DNA of 64,000 nucleotides from DTU013 sp964512095 (lineage in GTDB: Bacteria; Bacillota; Clostridia; Acetivibrionales; DTU013): NCBI GenBank assembly GCA_964512095.1, contig CAZEIH010000007.1, positions 1 through 64,000 on the forward strand, written 5' to 3'. Within the stretch, counting starts at the first letter, position 1, and every line of letters begins with the position of its first letter. A program made the position numbers and the translations under genes. Positions 42,224 through 51,662 of this stretch are shown here, piece after piece. Below the pieces are notes generated by a model. The model saw only the letters and a list, made by a program, of their open reading frames with translations. It was not told the origin of the DNA and did not search any database.

Positions 42224-44656
42224 ATGGGTTTTTGTATAAGAATGTTTTATACTGCATTTTCATATTCTTATGTCCTTATTAAAGGTGATATAGGAGATAT
42301 GCCAAACATACTCACTATGATGCTTATTTTTGGTGAGGGCACAAGCATAAACCCCATAAACCCTATAGGGATACAGTCTCAAGCTCTTTTTTACATTATA
42401 GCAGCGGTCATCATTTTAGTATTGACATTTATTTTCAGAAGGTTCTATATTACTCCGCTAAAAGAGAGACTGAGAATTCAACAGAAATTTTCACAATCCA
42501 TTATAGAAAATACAAAAACTATGATGATTATTTGTTCCAATGACGGCAAGGTATTAATGTTCAATAGGTACGCACGAGAAGTGACGGGTTACAGCCTTGA
42601 AGAGATAGAAGGGCGAGACATCGGGGAGCTTTGCTTCCTGCATGATAATACCGTGTTGGGTGAAATGATTAGGGAAGCAATGAAAAACAAAAGGGTAATT
42701 CGAAATTATGATACCTGTTTGACATCAAAGAATGGCAGGAGTGTTTCTACACTTTGGAATATAGATATAATCAATGATACACATAATGAACCTATTTATA
42801 CTGTAGCTATGGGGGCGGATATAACAAACCATAAAAATACTGAATCCAAGCTGGCGGACAGTTACCAGGAGTTGGAGTCACTTTATGGTGAATTGGTTAC
42901 TAAGGAAATAGAGCAGAGATTGCAGCTTGATGATCTCAATACAAGGGATTGTGATCTGCGGTGTAGTGAAGAGCGTTACAGGCTGGCTGTTGAGGGTGTT
43001 AATGATGGAATATGGGACTGGGATGGCAGAGACGGTAAACTTTTTTTATCCAATCAGAGTAAGAATATACTGGGCTTATCCTATGATGAGGAGTACACGA
43101 CAATAGAAAAGTGGTTTGGGGTCATTGATAGGCAGGATATTAATATGTTTATTAAAAGCCTTAACAAGTACATTAGCAAGCCTCAAAAGCAACATATGCA
43201 GATGGAGTACAGGATTAGAGGCGAGAATAACGAGATAAAGTGGATAAGGACCAGGGGAAAGGTGAAGTGGGATAATAATGGCATCCCTGTCAGGGCAGCG
43301 GGCTCCATAACCGATATTACTGAACAACGTAAAAGTGATGAGAGAATACACAGGCTTGCCTATTACGATTCAATGACCGGTTTGCCAAATAGGACTTTGT
43401 TGGCGGACAGATTTGTAACTGCATCCGAAAGTGCTACGAGGAAGGGGAAGAAGGTAGCTGTGTTTTTCCTGGACCTGGATAACTTTAAAACAATTAATGA
43501 CACCATGGGCCATACATATGGGGATCAGTTGCTTATAAAGGTCAGTGAGCAGCTGGTGCTTAGGATGAATGGAAAAGACACCCTTGCCAGACTTGGCGGT
43601 GATGAGTTTATAATACTGCAGGCCAATGTGGGCAGCATAGAGGAAGTAAGCAGGCTAGCGGCTAGAATGATGGAAGTATTCAAAAGGCCTTGGCTGCTGG
43701 GTGAGAGAGAATTCCATGTAACAGCGAGTATAGGTGTGTCAGTTTACCCAGATGATGGGTCTGATTTACAGGAGCTGATGAAAAATGCTGATACTGCTAT
43801 GTACCGTGCCAAAGAAAACGGTAAGAACAGCTTCCAGATATTCACCCAGGAACTGAATCTACGCATAATGGAAAAGCTGGAGATTGAGAACCGTCTTAGA
43901 AAGGCAGTCGAAAGGCAGGAATTTGTGCTGTATTACCAGCCGCAGATAGATTTGACAACGGGAAGCGTAAAATGTGTCGAGGCACTAATTAGGTGGTCAA
44001 ATCCGGATATTGGATGGATAATGCCTGACTCATTTATACATATAGCAGAGGAGACGGGTCTGATAGGTGACATAGGGGAGTGGGTATTGTTTACAGCCTG
44101 CACACAGCTTAAAAATTGGCACCAGGAGGGGAAGGATTATATTAAGGTATCTGTGAACCTGTCACCAAGGCAATTTCACCAGCCTATGCTTTATGAAGCT
44201 GTCATAGATATAATCAATAAGGTGGGAATAAAACCAGAATGGCTTGAGCTTGAAATAACGGAGAGCCTAGCCATGCAAAATCTTGAGCTTACAATAGATA
44301 TTCTCAGGAGATTTCGGGAAGTAGGTATAGGCGTTTCACTTGATGATTTCGGCAAGGGCTACTCTTCTTTGAATTATCTGAAAATACTACCTATAACTAA
44401 CCTGAAAATAGACAAGACATTTATACACGGCATAGAAAGCGGCTCTAATCAGTCGAAGATTGTAAAGGCACTGATTTCATTAGCCCATAGCATGGACCTG
44501 TCAGTAACTGCTGAAGGAGTGGAAAATAACATACAACTGGAATATCTCACAAAGGAAGGCTGCAACATGGCTCAGGGCTACCTGTTCAGCAGGCCCAAAA
44601 CAGCCAAGGATTTAGATATGGCCTCCTATGAATCAAGCCTGGTAAGGTTACCGTAA
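42224..44656 (+). CDS. PAS-GGDEF-EAL cyclic di-GMP signalling protein
   Basis: An 810-residue membrane-associated regulator. It has a hydrophobic anchor at about residues 52-75, two PAS-type sensor domains (about 98-220 and 245-385), an intact GGDEF motif at residues 458-462 (GGDEF, diguanylate cyclase) and an intact EAL motif at 586-588 (phosphodiesterase; also DDFGKGYSSLNYL). Both catalytic signatures are present, so net direction cannot be predicted. The ATG at 42224 follows AAGGGGGC; other starts at 42170 and 42299 are less well placed. It is not clearly in an operon. It may respond to a small ligand or redox state through PAS. Confidence 0.92.
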   Translation: MGFCIRMFYTAFSYSYVLIKGDIGDMPNILTMMLIFGEGTSINPINPIGIQSQALFYIIAAVIILVLTFIFRRFYITPLKERLRIQQKFSQSIIENTKTMMIICSNDGKVLMFNRYAREVTGYSLEEIEGRDIGELCFLHDNTVLGEMIREAMKNKRVIRNYDTCLTSKNGRSVSTLWNIDIINDTHNEPIYTVAMGADITNHKNTESKLADSYQELESLYGELVTKEIEQRLQLDDLNTRDCDLRCSEERYRLAVEGVNDGIWDWDGRDGKLFLSNQSKNILGLSYDEEYTTIEKWFGVIDRQDINMFIKSLNKYISKPQKQHMQMEYRIRGENNEIKWIRTRGKVKWDNNGIPVRAAGSITDITEQRKSDERIHRLAYYDSMTGLPNRTLLADRFVTASESATRKGKKVAVFFLDLDNFKTINDTMGHTYGDQLLIKVSEQLVLRMNGKDTLARLGGDEFIILQANVGSIEEVSRLAARMMEVFKRPWLLGEREFHVTASIGVSVYPDDGSDLQELMKNADTAMYRAKENGKNSFQIFTQELNLRIMEKLEIENRLRKAVERQEFVLYYQPQIDLTTGSVKCVEALIRWSNPDIGWIMPDSFIHIAEETGLIGDIGEWVLFTACTQLKNWHQEGKDYIKVSVNLSPRQFHQPMLYEAVIDIINKVGIKPEWLELEITESLAMQNLELTIDILRRFREVGIGVSLDDFGKGYSSLNYLKILPITNLKIDKTFIHGIESGSNQSKIVKALISLAHSMDLSVTAEGVENNIQLEYLTKEGCNMAQGYLFSRPKTAKDLDMASYESSLVRLP

Positions 44657-44663
44657 ACTAGGC

Positions 44664-44900
44664 TTATCTTCTGCTGTCGACAAACCATTTATCTTCCTCC
44701 AGCCATAAATAGGTTTCTATGCCATTTATCCTGCACTTGTATCTGATGCCCTGGCCGCCGGCTTTGAGTGATGCTGCACGGCGAACATCGGTGACCTTGT
44801 CGATATCAAAGCATCTTCCGTCGTCCCATTTGATTATTAGAGGAACTTTTTTTCCGTCCTTTGTGAACTTTGCTATTACTTCAACAAATACCTTTGCCAC
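44664..44900 (-). CDS. Small conserved protein downstream of dinB
   Basis: A 78-residue protein with no family I can name. It begins MAKVFVEVIAKFTKDGK and ends DKWFVDSRR, with a beta-rich pattern and motifs IIKWDDGRCFDIDKV and RYKCRINGIETYLWLEED. The start is GTG at 44900, with AAGGAGG seven bases upstream. It begins 52 bases after the dinB stop on the same strand and so is likely in the LexA-controlled transcript. Its function is unknown; a damage-response role is a guess from context. Confidence 0.7.
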   Translation of the reverse strand: MAKVFVEVIAKFTKDGKKVPLIIKWDDGRCFDIDKVTDVRRAASLKAGGQGIRYKCRINGIETYLWLEEDKWFVDSRR

Positions 44901-44952
44901 TTACATACCTCCTTGCCTTACCAATCCAATGTAGCATTTGTCATATTTCTCT

Positions 44953-46191
44953 TTAACGAAAATATGATACGGGGTGTATCACGTTCTCTTCCGCGGGGTT
45001 TGCGTTTAGACCGTCACTTTTTAGGAGTAGGGCCCGCTGTACCGAATAGTGACCAAAACGCGTCCTTATACCGTCTAAGCTGCTCTCAAGCTGTTCGCGG
45101 CGTATCCGTCTTTCATCGTCAAAAAATGATAGCTGACCGCATTCATTCTCCATTACTAGATTGGTGACCCTGATGCCTAGGGTTCTGATGGTTTTGGACC
45201 AATCCCAGGATGCGGCGAATACCTCTAGGGCCTTTTTGGCAATCTCCGAGGATGTATAGCTATAGTGGGGAAACTGCCCCTGCCTTTCAATAGAGGTCAG
45301 GTCGTTGGATCTGATGTATATCTGTACGGTTCGCCCCTTAAGGTGATGACGCCTGAGCCTTTCGGCCACACTGTCCGCCAATACATAAGTGAGAATCTTT
45401 ACATCATTGTTACTACTAAGGTCTCGGGGAGTGGTTAGGGAGTTGCCCACACCTTTTATGCATGGCTGGAAATCGAGCTTTGTCACAGGAGAGTCGTCAT
45501 ATCCGTTTGCAAATATCCACAGTGTGCGCCCCCATTGTCCAAAATGTCTCTCGAGAAATCTGGGCGGCGCACATGCAAGATCGCCTATGGTGCTGATGCC
45601 GATATCAGCAAGCTTCCTGCGGGTGGATGGTCCAACGTATATCATGTCACTTGCGGGCAGCCCCCACACCCTTTCCTTGTAATCCTCAGGAGAGATTACT
45701 GTGGTCGCATCAGGCTTCTTCATATCGGAGCCCAGCTTGGCAAAAACCTTGTTGAAGCTGACACCCACGGAAACTGTGAGGCCAAGCTCATACTTGATCC
45801 TTCTGCGCAGTTCGTCCGCAATGTCCTTCCCGGAACCAAACAATTTGGTGCTCTCTGTCACGTCAAGCCAGTTTTCATCTATACCGAAGGCCTCTATCAA
45901 ATTTGTATAATTCTCATAAATTTTCCTGACCATCATGGAAAACCTGAGGTATTGCATGTAATTGGGCCTGACCACCACAAGCCCCGGACATTTGGACCGG
46001 GCCTCCCAGATGGCATCTCCCGCTTTAATCCCATACTCATTGGCTATGAGATTTTTTGCCAGCACGATACCGTGTCTAGTGGACTGGGAGCCGCACACTG
46101 CCACTGGACTGTTACGTATTTCAGGGTTGTAGAAGCATTCTACGCTGGCATAAAAGCTATTTAAATCACTATGCAGTATAACTCTGCTCAT
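44953..46191 (-). CDS. dinB: DNA polymerase IV (Y family)
   Basis: A 412-residue translesion polymerase. The palm has LHSDLNSFYASVECFYNPE with the catalytic aspartate and FYASVE motif, and AFGIDENWLDVT with further acidic residues. It also has VSVGVSFNKVFAKLGSDMKKPDA, and the C-terminal little-finger domain ends RIRREQLESSLDGIRTRFG. GGTGATATAT precedes the ATG. Transcription is controlled by a LexA box 55-68 bases upstream. The enzyme copies damaged DNA with low fidelity and is induced by SOS. The C-terminal end lacks an obvious beta-clamp QLSLF peptide except QLSFF, which fits that motif. Confidence 0.95.
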   Translation of the reverse strand: MSRVILHSDLNSFYASVECFYNPEIRNSPVAVCGSQSTRHGIVLAKNLIANEYGIKAGDAIWEARSKCPGLVVVRPNYMQYLRFSMMVRKIYENYTNLIEAFGIDENWLDVTESTKLFGSGKDIADELRRRIKYELGLTVSVGVSFNKVFAKLGSDMKKPDATTVISPEDYKERVWGLPASDMIYVGPSTRRKLADIGISTIGDLACAPPRFLERHFGQWGRTLWIFANGYDDSPVTKLDFQPCIKGVGNSLTTPRDLSSNNDVKILTYVLADSVAERLRRHHLKGRTVQIYIRSNDLTSIERQGQFPHYSYTSSEIAKKALEVFAASWDWSKTIRTLGIRVTNLVMENECGQLSFFDDERRIRREQLESSLDGIRTRFGHYSVQRALLLKSDGLNANPAEENVIHPVSYFR

Positions 46192-46245
46192 TGATATATC
46201 ACCTATATTCTGCTTTATCTGCTAATGAGGCACTTTCCCTTACTT

Positions 46246-46259
46246 CGAACGTATGTTCG
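46246..46259 (-). promoter_or_regulatory. LexA (DinR) SOS box of dinB
   Basis: CGAACGTATGTTCG is a perfect match to the Gram-positive LexA consensus CGAACRNRYGTTCG. It lies 7 bases downstream of the -10 and 55 bases upstream of the dinB ATG, overlapping the transcript start. Confidence 0.93.
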
Positions 46260-46266
46260 TATTCTA

Positions 46267-46296
46267 ATTATAATACCCTTCTGCCCAAAATGTAAA
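46267..46296 (-). promoter_or_regulatory. dinB promoter
   Basis: On the minus strand TTTACA (46296-46291) and TATAAT (46272-46267) are 18 bp apart. The LexA box starts immediately downstream. Confidence 0.85.
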
Positions 46297-46319
46297 GAGC
46301 AATCTTTATCCAAAAAAAA

Positions 46320-46399
46320 AGTCAATTCGCTTCGCTCAGGGAACCAGGTTGAACTGAGTCGACCTATGGAGGTCAGCGTCTTCTGAAGACATAGATAAA
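46320..46399 (-). repeat. Dispersed modular repeat family 1, copy E (inverted)
   Basis: In reverse orientation it carries the head (TTATCTATGTCTTCAGAAGA on the minus strand), the palindrome GACCTCCATAGGTC and the tail with CCCTGAGCGAAGCGAATTGA. It is between dinB and the xylanase terminator. Confidence 0.75.
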
Positions 46400-46436
46400 A
46401 ATGGCCCGCTCCCAGTAAAACGGGGAGCGGGCCATT
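46397..46436 (-). terminator. Terminator of the xylanase gene
   Basis: ATGGCCCGCTCCC and GGGGAGCGGGCCAT form a very strong stem around a loop of eight bases. On the minus strand a run of Ts follows. Confidence 0.88.
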
Positions 46437-46453
46437 GCGCAGTAATCTAAGTA

Positions 46454-49400
46454 TTATTTTTCAGTAAGGAAATCCACAATGCGGGTGGCTATTGTTGCCA
46501 TCTGTGCACGCGTGAGCAGTGTATCAGGCTCCATAGTGCTGTAATCCTCACCAATATATGTTCCTTCAAGTATACCGTACTTGATAGCTACTGCAATGGA
46601 AAGAGTTGCTTCTTCTGTCAAGCCTTCCAAATCGTTAAATGATGCCAGAAGCTCGGCCCTTTCGCTTTCATCTAGAGCGACGTCAAAGCCTAATGTGGCT
46701 AAAATGTCTTTTATCAGGATTGCTGTATCGGCTCTGGATGTATAGTCAGTATTATTGAGTTCTGATGCATACTTAATGTCTTTTGCCACAGCGTCTTCTA
46801 AAACGCTGTCGTAGCTGGCGTTAAAACCAATGGTACGCATAAGCATTGTAACTGTTTGCTGGTTTGTTACTGTGTCATTAGGTCCAAACAATGATCCGCC
46901 GTAGCCTAAGATAATACCCAGCTCAGAAGCAGTCTTTGCATATTCTGCAAACCAGCTGTTTGCTGGAACATCGCTGAAGCTAGTATTTATAGTTACCGAA
47001 ATCAATGTCTTTTCCTCATCAATTAATGCATATACCGTGCCGTTTTCATCAACGTATGTGGGTACCGGAGTGAAGGAACCATCTGGGTTAGGTGATACAA
47101 GAGCAGTAAATTCGGTTCCTTCTGGTAGTGGTACACTTACAGGGGTCAGGCCGGAATTTTCTTCTGGTGGTGCAGCCAGTGTAATGGGGTATGAAGATAC
47201 TACAAAATCCTTGTTCCTTCTAAATGCATTTGCTGCAATATCTAAGATTTCCTGCGGAGTATCTTTTACAGTTCCCTTAACCGGCTTGTTGACAATATTC
47301 GCCAGAAGAGTGTCGTCTGTAGTCTCAGGGTCTTTAACGGCTGGTGTTCCACCGCCACCGCCACCGCCACCACCACCGCCACCGCTGGACGATTTTTTGT
47401 GGACATCAATGACTTTTACTTCAGGATCCACGCCTTCCTTGGTAATCTTGAGATTAATAGTGCCTTCATTTTTAACTCCACTTATCCCAAGTATGTACTT
47501 GGTATTGTTTGATCCATCTACTACTGTAAGTGTTCCTTTTGTTGCACTTGAAGTTCCAGAAGTGAGGGTAATGTCATCTGCTGTCAATCCAGGTACAGGT
47601 GTTTCAAACTCCAGTGCAACGGAGGTTGTAGTAGTGACCTTGGCTGCTCCACCTGCCACTGCGGTATAAGGAATGGAGGAATGGTCAAGGATTATCGATC
47701 CCCAGTTTACAGGAGTATTATAGCCGTTGGCGTCCAGATCGCTCCAAACCGTCATCAGACGTGTATCAGGACCTTCGGTTACATCGTTAATCTGCACATC
47801 AAAGCTAACGTTTGCACCGTGCTGGGGCTGAATGATCCGGAAGGGGATTTTCATCTCTACAATGTAGCCGTTGTCAGTGACAGAGGCCCAAGATTCAAAG
47901 CCTTCAGCCATTGCGTCGGACTTAAAGGACTCAAGGCCTTCAAAATTCACACGGTACTGGCCGTCGCCATCGGTATAGTTTGGATTGCGATTAGCGGTCT
48001 CACTGAAGAAAATCTCAACTGAATCCTGTTCCCAGGCATTAGTACTTGTTTTGTCCAGTACTGAATCGGCGACTTCTAAGCGAACATAGAAGTAATCGTT
48101 ATCCCACAGAGCCTTTGCAACTGCGGTAGCACCTGCTGCTTCTGCCTGTTCGGAGGGTTGTGTATTGACGTTGATTATTTCAGCATCATCCCAGATTGCA
48201 TCTTCAGTGCCGAGTATGGGTGTGCCATAATTAGATATTGCTTCCGGAATATCCTGTGGAGGCTTAACCATGCCCAGATACGGCTCAGGATTCAGGACAG
48301 CCTTGAAGGCTTCCTTAGCCCGAAGGTTTTTATCAAATAGGAGGGGGGCTTGGGAACCTCTCCAACTATCAGCGTCGTTGGTGCCCCAGAAGGTCACGCG
48401 CTCGATGCGGCCTTGACCGTCATTTGCTGGACCAGCAGCGTTTTTCATAAATATATCAAATAGCTGGGCGTATTTGATAGCCTGGTCCAATTCCTGTTTA
48501 TCGGTTAGTGTGTTATTTTCTCCATATGTAATGTCAAGCTCGGTGATACTGATAGAAACACCAGGCAGAGACGAGAAGAGATTGATAGAATTCTCGACAT
48601 TGGCCGGAACAGTGTTCTTGTTATTGTGAGCCTGCATACCAATACCCTCGATTAAGGGTTTACCGTTTGTACGTGTTTCCGCGTAGCGCTCATTAATGTC
48701 CTTAACCATATTATACACGGCTGCCGCCTTGTAAGGATCATCAAGGTTGTAATCGTTGTAGTAGAGCTTACAATCCCAACCCTTTTTGTCTACAATCTTG
48801 GCGGTTTCCACAAAAGTGTACTCGACCCACTCAGCGCCTAGAACTGTAAACCAGCCCTGGTTGTCACGGAGATTCAGCTTCCAGTCGTCGTAATTGCGAC
48901 CGTCAGCAAATGCTTCATTGACGACATCAATAGAAGTGAGTTGAGGACCGTATTTGTTCATAACAGCTTCAATGTGGGCGGTCATGTTGGCTTTAGCCTT
49001 ATTTTTAACCTCATTTTGAGCCTCTTCAGAGGAGGTTGGATCCAGAACGCCCCACATCCAATCGGGAGTCTGTGAATGCCAGCCCAGTGTATGGCCGATC
49101 AGATTGAGACCCTGAACCTTCTCGAACTGCTCATCAAGAGTTTCAAATGTAAATATTCCCTCTACATTCTGCATAGCCTCCGGCTTCATTTCATTTTCTG
49201 GAGTGAAAGCATTGAAGTGATATTTAATAATTTCAAGCTTATCATCACTCATAGCCCAGTTGCCTGAGGTTGTACCAATCAGGAAGTAATCCTTATAGAC
49301 ATCTTTCAGGGGTTCATATTCCATGTAATCCGGATCTTCATAATCAGGTGCAACTATTTTCTGGCTAATTTTAATATCATCTATATACCATACGTCAGGA

Positions 49401-50881
49401 TGATTTACTTCATTATCTGTAGCAAAAAGGAAGTCAATGCTCTTTAACATTCCATTCAAGCTATCTGGCGCTGTTCTAACACTGACCTCTGTCCAGGAGG
49501 TTTCAATAGTGTCAGGCTCCATCGTGAGTTTGATGACACCTTCTGGGTCTATAAAGTCAGTAGTCAGGACGACGCCTGGGCCGGTGGTTACTTCTTTACC
49601 CTCGTTGCCTTCTTCTGGAACATATACACGATAAGAAATAGTGTATATTGCGCTTTTGGCCAAGGGTTCGTCAAAGGTCAATCGGATTGCGTTGTTTGCG
49701 CCGGTGTAGTCCGATCCGAGCTGATCAATGTGAGTATCCTTGAGGGAATAATCGTCTTCGTTACCGAAGTCTGAGACCCACTCAATAGCTGCGCATGTTG
49801 TGTTGGATACGGTAATTGCATCAATCCATTGATCCTTGTCGCTATCATTGAAAGTAATGACTATATCTTCGTCAAGAGCCTTACCATCTGCTTGTGGAGT
49901 GGCGGTGATTACGATGTTGTGAATATCAAAGTTGCCTGTCGAGATTTCAGACTGAATACGGAGCATCTTCAATGTCTGTAACTCAGCATATGTGAAGGTG
50001 CTTTCAAGAGAATAAGCTCCATCTTCGCCCACTTCATCAAAGTCATATGTATCCCATGGGTTTACCGTTTGAGCCAACTTCATCTTGGCGCCTTCACCGG
50101 TACTGCCGGTCACCTTGACGGTGTATTCAAACCCATAAGGGAGTGAGTCCAGATTCTTCAGATCAATACAGTGCCAATCTTCAGTACGTTCGGTGAGGCT
50201 GAAGCCCTTGACACCATCGCCAAGATCGACAATGGTATATGTTGGGTCTCCGCATTTTTGTAGCCAAGTGGAGCCTTCGAATGATTGGTCACCGATCTCT
50301 CTATTTTGTATTTCGCTATCAGTGGCCATCTCGTATACAGGCGGTGGTGCGACTTTAAGTATCTCAATGCCCGTAATATCAAAGTCGCCTGTCGAGATTT
50401 CAGACTGAATACGGAGCATCTTCAATGTCTGTAACTCAGCATATGTGAAGGTGCTTTCAAGAGAATAAGCTCCATCTTCGCCCACTTCATCAAAGTCATA
50501 TGTATCCCATGGGTTTACCGTTTGAGCCAACTTCATCTTGGCGCCTTCACCGGTACTGCCGGTCACCTTGATAGAGTATTCGGTCCCGTCAGGGAGTGAG
50601 TCCAGGTTTTTTAGATCAATGCAGTGCCAATCATTAGTACGTTCGGTGACGCTGATACCCTTTTCACCGTTATTATCTACAATGGTCAGCGTCGGGTTGC
50701 CGCATTTTTGCAACCAGGTGGAGCCTTCGAATGTGTCGCCGACATTTTTGCCCTGGATCTCAGTGTCGGCCGCCATGGAATAAACGATGTCCGATGCCGC
50801 ATATGCGTTTAACGGTGCTATGGCCAGTGACGACAAGACCATCAATGCGCAAAGCAGTAAAGATAAAACTCTTTTGGTCAT
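46454..50881 (-). CDS. Modular S-layer-anchored GH10 endo-xylanase
   Basis: A 1475-residue secreted enzyme. A signal peptide (about 1-29) is followed by two almost identical carbohydrate-binding modules (about 31-177 and 182-327) and a third, different module (about 330-508). The GH10 catalytic domain (about 520-870) has the acid/base E656 in DVVNEAF and the nucleophile E781 in ITELDIT. Then come a CBM9 (about 885-1066), an Ig-like domain with a 12-glycine hinge at 1167-1178, and SLH repeats to the end (about 1300-1475). SLH repeats hold it on the cell wall. It should hydrolyse beta-1,4-xylan outside the cell. The duplicated modules share a perfect 185-bp stretch of DNA. No dockerin was found. 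Confidence 0.95.
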   Translation of the reverse strand: MTKRVLSLLLCALMVLSSLAIAPLNAYAASDIVYSMAADTEIQGKNVGDTFEGSTWLQKCGNPTLTIVDNNGEKGISVTERTNDWHCIDLKNLDSLPDGTEYSIKVTGSTGEGAKMKLAQTVNPWDTYDFDEVGEDGAYSLESTFTYAELQTLKMLRIQSEISTGDFDITGIEILKVAPPPVYEMATDSEIQNREIGDQSFEGSTWLQKCGDPTYTIVDLGDGVKGFSLTERTEDWHCIDLKNLDSLPYGFEYTVKVTGSTGEGAKMKLAQTVNPWDTYDFDEVGEDGAYSLESTFTYAELQTLKMLRIQSEISTGNFDIHNIVITATPQADGKALDEDIVITFNDSDKDQWIDAITVSNTTCAAIEWVSDFGNEDDYSLKDTHIDQLGSDYTGANNAIRLTFDEPLAKSAIYTISYRVYVPEEGNEGKEVTTGPGVVLTTDFIDPEGVIKLTMEPDTIETSWTEVSVRTAPDSLNGMLKSIDFLFATDNEVNHPDVWYIDDIKISQKIVAPDYEDPDYMEYEPLKDVYKDYFLIGTTSGNWAMSDDKLEIIKYHFNAFTPENEMKPEAMQNVEGIFTFETLDEQFEKVQGLNLIGHTLGWHSQTPDWMWGVLDPTSSEEAQNEVKNKAKANMTAHIEAVMNKYGPQLTSIDVVNEAFADGRNYDDWKLNLRDNQGWFTVLGAEWVEYTFVETAKIVDKKGWDCKLYYNDYNLDDPYKAAAVYNMVKDINERYAETRTNGKPLIEGIGMQAHNNKNTVPANVENSINLFSSLPGVSISITELDITYGENNTLTDKQELDQAIKYAQLFDIFMKNAAGPANDGQGRIERVTFWGTNDADSWRGSQAPLLFDKNLRAKEAFKAVLNPEPYLGMVKPPQDIPEAISNYGTPILGTEDAIWDDAEIINVNTQPSEQAEAAGATAVAKALWDNDYFYVRLEVADSVLDKTSTNAWEQDSVEIFFSETANRNPNYTDGDGQYRVNFEGLESFKSDAMAEGFESWASVTDNGYIVEMKIPFRIIQPQHGANVSFDVQINDVTEGPDTRLMTVWSDLDANGYNTPVNWGSIILDHSSIPYTAVAGGAAKVTTTTSVALEFETPVPGLTADDITLTSGTSSATKGTLTVVDGSNNTKYILGISGVKNEGTINLKITKEGVDPEVKVIDVHKKSSSGGGGGGGGGGGGTPAVKDPETTDDTLLANIVNKPVKGTVKDTPQEILDIAANAFRRNKDFVVSSYPITLAAPPEENSGLTPVSVPLPEGTEFTALVSPNPDGSFTPVPTYVDENGTVYALIDEEKTLISVTINTSFSDVPANSWFAEYAKTASELGIILGYGGSLFGPNDTVTNQQTVTMLMRTIGFNASYDSVLEDAVAKDIKYASELNNTDYTSRADTAILIKDILATLGFDVALDESERAELLASFNDLEGLTEEATLSIAVAIKYGILEGTYIGEDYSTMEPDTLLTRAQMATIATRIVDFLTEK
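49934..50571 (-). repeat. Direct duplication inside the xylanase gene
   Basis: 49934-50118 and 50387-50571 are identical for 185 bases, 453 bp (151 codons) apart, one in each of the first two carbohydrate-binding modules. Identity drops abruptly at both ends. Confidence 0.95.
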
Positions 50882-51662
50882 TAAATTTCACTTCCTTAAT
50901 TATGTTATTTTTTCCTCATTTATAACGAGTTGAGGACCCTCATTTTATGGCCTCGCTACAGACGCATAGCAAGAAAATAGTTTCTTTGTACCCCTGCGTT
51001 GTGCTTGGCTTGCTTTTTTGTAGTTAGGAACACCCCCTTTTACAACATACATCTTCATAGAAAAGAAATTTCTATTGTAGATTAAATCAAGCAAAACAAC
51101 AAACTCAAGAAGAAAAAGCGAAAAATATGCGAACTATGTAAAATCACATACTACCATATTATATCAGAGGCACTTAAAATTCAATGCTAATAATCAAAAT
51201 ACAAGTAATTATTGAACATAATTACTTGTATTAGTATTACTGTGGTGGTTTGGATAAATCATTGTAACATTTGTGTTGTAGGGTATTTAAGCATAGAAAA
51301 ATTTTAGTAGCATGTCACAAGGAAATCAATTTTTATTGCATGCAATCTTGGGAAATAACCATAAAGTATTTTTAAACTACTTTTTATCAGTACATTTGCA
51401 GCCGAGTTAGCGTAAAGTTATCGTAGGGGAATTAATGTAATAAAAAGGAAAAACAATAGAAAAGAAGATGCAGCCGACGTTGTTCAAACGCCACATTTAG
51501 GCGTGGCGCAGGGAGTGTAGCGTAGGGCGAATTCATTTCGCCCGTAGCGAGGGGGGATGGGTGCCTGCCCCCATTGGAAATTGAATAATAATTGTTTGTA
51601 CGCTACTAATAGAAAATACAATACTGTATGATGTTAGAGTGGTTATGTGAGGAGGTATACAA
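50882..51662. other. 781-bp non-coding interval upstream of the xylanase
   Basis: It contains the xylanase leader (minus strand), with a hairpin between ACGCATAGCAAGAAA (50963-50977) and TTTCTTTG...TGCGT (to about 51000). An AT-rich stretch of about 400 bases follows without recognised features, then the second copy of repeat family 2. GGAAGTG before the xylanase ATG is its ribosome site. No riboswitch could be matched. Confidence 0.6.
51466..51590 (+). repeat. Dispersed repeat family 2, second copy
   Basis: It shares with 9393-9507 the sequence GTTGTTCAAACGCCAC, the GGCGTGGCG hairpin, GGAGTGTAGCGTAGG, the GGGCGAATTCATTTCGCCC palindrome and the GCCTGCCCCCATTGGAAA end. Confidence 0.8.

Noticed and set aside
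47037..47669. Plus-strand open frame with a polyproline run opposite the xylanase hinge
   Set aside because: It is antisense to the Gly12 codons and lacks a ribosome site and similarity.
50890..51070. Cyclic di-GMP or other known riboswitch upstream of the xylanase
   Set aside because: GTAGCGAGG superficially resembles a conserved element of the GEMM-I aptamer, but the remaining conserved bases are missing. Only an unassigned hairpin is supported.
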